In this document: piece after piece, positions 59,473 through 64,000 of the stretch | Numbering within the stretch: the stretch's first letter is position 1 | How the letters are laid out: each line of letters starts with the position of its first letter | NCBI RefSeq assembly: GCF_028275115.1 | Contig: NZ_JAQCNH010000029.1 | Coordinates: forward strand, 1 to 64,000 | From: Halorientalis sp. | Lineage (GTDB): Archaea; Halobacteriota; Halobacteria; Halobacteriales; Haloarculaceae | Reading direction: 5' to 3' | DNA: 64,000 nt | Notes under the pieces: generated by a model | The model's database searches: none | Told to the model about the DNA's origin: nothing | What the model saw: the letters and a program-made list of their open reading frames with translations, nothing else | Made by a program: the position numbers and the translations under genes

Positions 59473-60027
59473 ATGGAGAAGACGCCGACCGGTACCGCTG
59501 TGGGGGTCGACGACCCCTACGCGCACGTCGACCGGTGTGACCACCTCACCGACGCGGGGAAGTGTCGCTTCGCGGTCGAACAGGGCGACAGCGACCCGGC
59601 CTTCGCCGACGCCCGTGGCGCCGAGAACTTCCAGTGTCCGGTCGCCGGCGACCTCGACGAGGAGGGGCTGACCGGTCCGTGGGAGTGGGCCGACTGCCGG
59701 CACTTCCGCTGTCGGGATCACACCCGGGAATGCGTCCGGTGTGGACTGGAAGCGCGACGGCTGGCCCACTCCGACGAGCGGCCGTTGCTGGAGGAACACC
59801 ACCTCTCGTACGACGACGCCGCGACCGGGGACGGCGACCCCGGCCACGAGGTCACCGTCGTCCTCTGTCGGTGGTGTCACGCGAAGGTCCACGACTCGTG
59901 GGCGCGCATCGACGACGACGTGAACCCGGACGCCGAGGCCATCGCTGCGGCCGAGTCACGGCGCGCCCGCGAGCAGGCGGAACTGGGATTCGAGTCGGCC
60001 GCCGAGCGGTTCGACCGCGAGCAGTGA
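59473..60027 (+). CDS. Conserved haloarchaeal HNH-like zinc protein (184 aa)
   Basis: Start MEKTPTGTAVGVDDPYAHVDRCDHL. It has several Cys/His clusters: CDHLTDAGKCRF, CRHFRCRDHTRECVRCGLEARR, then LLEEHHLSYDD and VVLCRWCHAKVHDSW. The last two match the His-His and Cys-x2-Cys/His parts of an HNH nuclease fold with zinc support. Cutting activity is unproved. It lies 42 nt upstream of guaAA, perhaps in one transcript. Confidence 0.78.
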   Translation: MEKTPTGTAVGVDDPYAHVDRCDHLTDAGKCRFAVEQGDSDPAFADARGAENFQCPVAGDLDEEGLTGPWEWADCRHFRCRDHTRECVRCGLEARRLAHSDERPLLEEHHLSYDDAATGDGDPGHEVTVVLCRWCHAKVHDSWARIDDDVNPDAEAIAAAESRRAREQAELGFESAAERFDREQ

Positions 60028-60069
60028 GTTCCGGGCGACTTATCCCTTCGCTGAATCTGTGTTCTCACA

Positions 60070-60618
60070 ATGACGCGTATCGACGTGGTCGACAACCACG
60101 GCCAGTTCACCCACTTGGAACACCGCGCGCTCCGCGACCTGGGCGTGGACGTCGAACTCATCGACAACACCACGCCGCCCGCGGAGATCGACGCCGACGG
60201 CCTCGTCCTCTCGGGCGGGCCGGACATCGGGGACATCGGTAACTGTCCCGCGTACCTCGAACTCGACGTCCCGGTGCTGGGTGTCTGTCTCGGTATGCAG
60301 GCGATCGCGGCCGAACTCGACGGCCGGGTCGACGCCGGTGACTACGGCGGCTACGCCGACGTGACCGTCGAGATAACCGACGACAGCGACCCCCTGCTCG
60401 GGTCGCTCGCACCCGAAACCCGGGTGTGGGCCAGCCACGCCGACGAGGTCAAGACGGTCCCTGACGGGTTCACCCGAACCGCCAGAAGCGACGTCTGTGG
60501 CGTCGAGGCCATGAGCAACGCCGACCGCGACCTCTACGGCGTCCAGTGGCACCCGGAGGTGTCACACACCGAGGAGGGGGAGGCAGTCTTCGAGAACTTC
60601 CTCGCGATCTGTGAGTGA
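60070..60618 (+). CDS. guaAA: GMP synthase glutamine amidotransferase subunit
   Basis: A 182-aa class I amidotransferase: LVLSGGPDIGDIGNC, nucleophile Cys in VLGVCLGMQAIAAEL (about 76), and the His/Glu in YGVQWHPEVSHTEEG. Archaea make GMP synthase as two chains; this one supplies ammonia to the GuaB-type ATP pyrophosphatase chain, which is not in the window. A TTATCCCTT-like element lies about 20-30 nt before the ATG. Confidence 0.95.
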   Translation: MTRIDVVDNHGQFTHLEHRALRDLGVDVELIDNTTPPAEIDADGLVLSGGPDIGDIGNCPAYLELDVPVLGVCLGMQAIAAELDGRVDAGDYGGYADVTVEITDDSDPLLGSLAPETRVWASHADEVKTVPDGFTRTARSDVCGVEAMSNADRDLYGVQWHPEVSHTEEGEAVFENFLAICE

Positions 60619-60702
60619 GCGCCCGACGAACACCGCCCGTCCGGACCCCGGTGTCCGCCCCACGACCCTTCATTTAAGTTGGACCCCGTGGTTCGGTTCC
60701 GT

Positions 60703-60852
60703 GTGCACGGGAAAGGCGTAGTCCGCGCGCCCGCGACCTCAACCGGTGCTCGCCGGGCGTGGGGAGACACGGCGGTCACTCGTCTCCGTCCGTCGGGTGA
60801 TCAGTCATATATCAAGAACTATACCGAACGACGAAAGAGGGCATTACAATGA
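60703..60852 (+). CDS. Candidate small ORF (49 aa) with its own TATA box
   Basis: A GTG start reads VHGKGVVRAPATSTGARRAWGDTAV... and its TGA overlaps the ATG of the DUF2070 gene. A good TATA-like CATTTAAGT (60671-60679) is 24-32 nt before the GTG, as for leaderless genes here. The first 35 codons are GC-rich at position three. It could equally be a small non-coding RNA. Too short for the track. Confidence 0.3.
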   Translation: MHGKGVVRAPATSTGARRAWGDTAVTRLRPSGDQSYIKNYTERRKRALQ

Positions 60853-62747
60853 CCCAGACGCAGGGTGATCTCGCCGGTCTCTCGCGGTTCATTTTCCGCG
60901 TACCCAATTGGCATTCGACCCTGACGTTCGCCCTCGTGATCGCGGCCGTCACTGGCGTCGCCGTCTTCGACGGCCGGTACGTCCTCGGCGACGCCTGGGA
61001 AGGGATCTTCTTCATCGGCCTGCCGACGATTGCAGCGAGCGTCATCACGCCGTACGTTGACGGCCGGCTAGGCGGGCAGTTGACGCACAACCGCGCGTCG
61101 CTGCTGGCGCTGACCTGCGAACTCGTGACCGTCGCGATACTGATGATGGCAGGCGTGATGGGGCTCCTCACGGGGACCGTTCAGGACCTGCTACTCGCAG
61201 CGCCCGTCGTCGGCGCACTGGGCCAGCAGTTCGTCTTCGACGCGCTCCTGCTGGCGCTGGCGTCGATTTTCGCGATCCGACTGTTCGTGATCGTCGCCGT
61301 CTCGAGACACTCCCTGCTGGTCGCGGCGATTCCGGCTAGCATCCAGACCGTCGCGGCCGCAGTCTTGCTGTTCATTTACAGCGGGACGCTCCGATTTCTG
61401 GAAGTGGGCGGCCCGATACTGAACTCCTATCTCTCTCGTCCCCAGGCAGCCCCGCCGGAACTGACAGTGGTCATCCCGCGGGACTTCGTGTTGCTTGGGA
61501 TCATCTGTCTCGTCTACGCGTGCGGTGTGGCACTCTTTCTCTGGGCCATCGACTCGCCGTGGCGGCGCAGTCTGGACGTCTCCGTGCTGGATTTTGTCCG
61601 TGGGTTTATTGGCCACATCGCCGAGGGAACCCGCGAACTCGAGGACTTCTTCGAGGAGATCGGTGAGGAGGCTATGGTCCCGGTCACCGTCCTCGTCTTC
61701 CGGACCGAAAACGGTGCCGAGAAGGCCCGCTTCGTCCTCCCGATGATCCACCCGGGGCCGATGGGTGAGATCGGCGGTGGCAACCTCCCCGAGCGGGTCG
61801 CCCGCCGGGCCGAGGGGCTTGCGTTTCCGCCCCACGCGACCGCCGGCCACGACTTCAACCTCGTGACCGAGCGTGAGGTCGACACCATTCTGGACGCGGC
61901 CGACACCGCGACCGGTGAGATCGAGTTCACGGACGAGGCGACCGTTTCGGTCCGGGCCGGCGAGGGGGACGCGAAACTCGTCGGCCAGGCCTTCGGCGAC
62001 GACGCACTCGCAGTCGCGACCTACGCTCCGTCGTTCGCCGACGACGTGGAGTACGCGGTCGGCCTCTCGGCGTCTGCCGAGGCCCGCTCAGCCGGACTGG
62101 ACGACGTGATGCTCATCGACGCGCACAACAGCAACAACGGCCTGAACGGCGGCGACCTGGGCCACGTCACCCCCGGGAGCCGGCGGTCGTTCGATATGAT
62201 TTCCGGGGCAGGCAAAGTCGGGAGACGACTCGTCGACGCGGAGCAGGGCCAGCCGAAACTCGGCGTCACCTGGGACGAAACGCCCTGGGGCCCCGAAGAC
62301 GGCATCGGCCCGCTCGGGATTCGGGTAGCCGTCCTCGAAGTCGGTGACCACCGCACCGCCTACGTGCTGATCGACGGTAACAACATGGAACCGGGCCTGC
62401 GTGGGACGCTCGTCGACGCCATCGAGGGCGTCGACCACGCCGAAGTCATGACGACCGACACCCACATCGTCAATACCGTCGAGGCCGACAACCAGGTCGG
62501 TGCGGCCATCGACGACGACGACCTCATCAGCCTCGTGACAGACCTCGTGGCGGGCGCGACCGATGACGTCGAACCGGTCGAGGCGGGCATGGCCTCCGAA
62601 CGGGCAGCGGTCACCGTCTTCGGCAACGACCGGACCGAGACGCTGGCTTCACACGCCAACGCGATGATCTCGATGGGCGCGACGCTGGCGGCCGCCGTCG
62701 TCGTCGCCGTTATTACCATCTCGATTGTTCTCTTCGCCCTCGCATAG
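60849..62747 (+). CDS. DUF2070 family membrane protein
   Basis: A 632-aa protein. The N-terminal 220 residues are multi-pass membrane; a long soluble part follows with MIHPGPMGEIGGGNLPERVAR, HATAGHDFNLVTE, DAHNSNNGLNGGDLGHVTPGSRR and ADNQVGAAIDDDDLI. The last 25 residues are one more helix. The conserved His, Asp and Asn clusters in the soluble half suggest a metal-dependent enzyme, but the archaeal DUF2070 family has no known reaction. A TATA-like CATATATC lies about 35-42 nt before the ATG. Confidence 0.93.
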   Translation: MTQTQGDLAGLSRFIFRVPNWHSTLTFALVIAAVTGVAVFDGRYVLGDAWEGIFFIGLPTIAASVITPYVDGRLGGQLTHNRASLLALTCELVTVAILMMAGVMGLLTGTVQDLLLAAPVVGALGQQFVFDALLLALASIFAIRLFVIVAVSRHSLLVAAIPASIQTVAAAVLLFIYSGTLRFLEVGGPILNSYLSRPQAAPPELTVVIPRDFVLLGIICLVYACGVALFLWAIDSPWRRSLDVSVLDFVRGFIGHIAEGTRELEDFFEEIGEEAMVPVTVLVFRTENGAEKARFVLPMIHPGPMGEIGGGNLPERVARRAEGLAFPPHATAGHDFNLVTEREVDTILDAADTATGEIEFTDEATVSVRAGEGDAKLVGQAFGDDALAVATYAPSFADDVEYAVGLSASAEARSAGLDDVMLIDAHNSNNGLNGGDLGHVTPGSRRSFDMISGAGKVGRRLVDAEQGQPKLGVTWDETPWGPEDGIGPLGIRVAVLEVGDHRTAYVLIDGNNMEPGLRGTLVDAIEGVDHAEVMTTDTHIVNTVEADNQVGAAIDDDDLISLVTDLVAGATDDVEPVEAGMASERAAVTVFGNDRTETLASHANAMISMGATLAAAVVVAVITISIVLFALA

Positions 62748-62837
62748 TTACCGAATCTGATAATCCGACGGGACGTTTTATACCGTGGCCAGTCCGAGCG
62801 TCCGGAAACGGCGGACCGGACCGCCAGGAACCCGACG

Positions 62838-64000
62838 ATGCAACCGCCACTGTCACCAGAGAACGCGAGTCCCCCGGCCGGCCGGCTGGCACGCTGGGCG
62901 GTCTACTGTGTGTTCCTGTGCCTGTGTCTGCTCGCGGTCACCGGTCCCGCCGCGGGGGCACCCGTCGCTGGCACCTCGGCCGGCAGCAGTGGCGTCACGC
63001 CAACGGCGGCCGCGCTGGCACAGGAGGACTGTTTCGGGACAGATACGTTCGAGGGAGTTGCCGGCGACACGGTCGAAATCACGACCAGTTGTAGCGGCTA
63101 CCTTCTCGTCGGCGGGGACAAGACGGTCGAGTCCGCATCGAACCGGAACTTCCTCGACCTGCTGTACGTTCCGAGTGGCACGACGGTCACCGTCAACACG
63201 CGCCTGTTGGGCACCAACCGGTCGGCCTACTCCGGGAACGTCGTCAGCTACGCACAGACGTACGGCGCCGACGCCGCACCGGAAGACACCACCGAGTTCG
63301 ACGGGTTCGAGTTCGTGAACGAGGACGGTCAACAGGTCGCCGAGACGCTCGCGGGGTTCAATCGGGAGGTGGGCATCACGCGGCTCCCACGGCCAGTTCA
63401 GCCCGCCCGCTACCGGCTGCTGGCGGGGGCGAACGAAACGCTCGTTCTCGGCGACGACGGCGTACCGTACCTGGAGGAACCTCTCGACCGGTCGAACCTG
63501 AAGCTGGTCGACACTGCGTTCGATGGCGACCTTGGGACGAGCGTCGCACCGAACGGTGCGGTCGACGGGGAGTTCACGCCCTCGACCGACCGGAGTCGGG
63601 TGGCCGTCGGCGACCGCGTGCGGATCGACGGCTTCTCGACCGTCGGGTTCCGCGGGACACTCGCGACCATCGACGGCGGGGGGCTCGACCAACTTCAGAC
63701 GCTACTCGACCACCCGGAGGGCGTCAACGTCACTATCGAGCACCTCAACCCCGGTGTGAACGAAGAGCCCGAACAGGTCACGTTCGACAGCGCGAACGCC
63801 CAGGACCTACTCGTCGAGTTCACCGACGACGAGGCGTCGTTCTCGATGGTCATCGACACGTCGAAAGGGACGTGGTTCGGTTCCCGGTCGGCCCCCGGCG
63901 ACCAATTCAGAGTGACATTCGAGTTCGAGGGGACCGCCGACGAGGAGTACCGTTTCCCGGGCGGGAGCGGATTGCCGGGGGCGTTTAGCGCCCGCTCGAC
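62838..64000 (+). CDS. Secreted surface protein (haloarchaeal DUF7827/BGTF-like), 5' part
   Basis: ATG at 62838 opens MQPPLSPENASPPAGRLARW, then the hydrophobic helix AVYCVFLCLCLLAVTGPAAGAP, a Sec-type signal peptide. The mature part (about 355 residues visible to the window edge) has an isolated Cys pair (EDCFGTDT, TTSCSGY), NxT/NxS sites, and repeats of a beta domain: YRLLAGANETLVLGDDG, VAVGDRVRIDGFSTVGFRG and DLLVEFTDDEASFSMVID. It resembles haloarchaeal S-layer-type glycoproteins. The rest lies outside the window. The TTTTATAC promoter is at 62776-62783, so there is a leader of about 35 nt. Confidence 0.72.
   Translation, partial: MQPPLSPENASPPAGRLARWAVYCVFLCLCLLAVTGPAAGAPVAGTSAGSSGVTPTAAALAQEDCFGTDTFEGVAGDTVEITTSCSGYLLVGGDKTVESASNRNFLDLLYVPSGTTVTVNTRLLGTNRSAYSGNVVSYAQTYGADAAPEDTTEFDGFEFVNEDGQQVAETLAGFNREVGITRLPRPVQPARYRLLAGANETLVLGDDGVPYLEEPLDRSNLKLVDTAFDGDLGTSVAPNGAVDGEFTPSTDRSRVAVGDRVRIDGFSTVGFRGTLATIDGGGLDQLQTLLDHPEGVNVTIEHLNPGVNEEPEQVTFDSANAQDLLVEFTDDEASFSMVIDTSKGTWFGSRSAPGDQFRVTFEFEGTADEEYRFPGGSGLPGAFSARS

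Noticed and set aside
60619-60848. SRP or RNase P RNA before the DUF2070 gene
   Set aside because: Too short, and I could not find the conserved helices of either RNA; left as a possible small transcript.

Overview
The window is a stretch of chromosome from a halophilic archaeon of the class Halobacteria. The evidence is the high G+C, the very acidic Asp/Glu-rich proteins, twin-arginine lipoprotein signals, promoters with a TATA-like box 25-30 nt before a leaderless start codon, and a typical haloarchaeal gene set: membrane-anchored LonB, a thermosome subunit, archaeal PPAT, DUF5791, DUF2070, an HVO_0758-type zinc microprotein and a salactin-like actin. The genus cannot be fixed by eye; a Haloarcula-like relative is a guess. 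Genes are dense and on both strands. Most of the window is housekeeping, interrupted by small scars of mobile DNA and several broken genes.

Layout. 1-13 kb: DUF429 protein (cut by the window edge), CPxCG zinc protein plus Hsp20, FAD oxidoreductase, a short deleted transposon relic (3.5-3.9 kb), Nudix hydrolase, response regulator-PAS protein, GpgS-like glycosyltransferase, aldo/keto reductase, a lipoprotein gene with an internal stop, a VapBC module, DHH phosphoesterase, SDR/DUF5791 pair. 13-18 kb: aromatic amino-acid genes (ADH synthase; trpC-trpB-trpA). 18-22 kb: two lipoproteins carrying an archaellin-like domain (the second frameshifted), an MGMT-fold protein without its cysteine, a PQQ-type sugar dehydrogenase. 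22-32 kb: CPBP protease-lonB, NMN adenylyltransferase-SAM hydrolase, CinA, a six-repeat halocyanin lipoprotein behind two metal-regulator-like dyads, thermosome. 32-39 kb: amidohydrolase, membrane GT39, GT2, methyltransferase, winged-helix regulator, MBL hydrolase, MoxR ATPase. 39-48 kb: tRNA-Ser with a nearby partial copy of its 3' end, cytochrome P450, metal P1B-ATPase, enoyl-CoA hydratase, bifunctional nuclease, UspA, PPAT, DUF4112, a truncated TnpB with its element end, AI-2E transporter. 48-52 kb: a salactin-like actin followed by three small genes and a membrane protein. 52-64 kb: citramalate synthase, DUF192, a tandem pair of near-identical 7TM histidine kinases next to a decayed transducer gene, HNH-like protein, GMP synthase amidotransferase subunit, DUF2070 protein and the start of a secreted surface protein.

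The most interesting groups are (i) the actin gene with a downstream ribbon-helix-helix-like gene, a layout that recalls actin/adaptor DNA-segregation systems; (ii) the lipid-anchored archaellin-domain proteins; (iii) the halocyanin-repeat protein with a double TTwGG-N4-CCTAA operator; and (iv) the duplicated histidine kinases, which share long identical DNA blocks and a repeated upstream motif. All functions are read from sequence alone; no database search was run.
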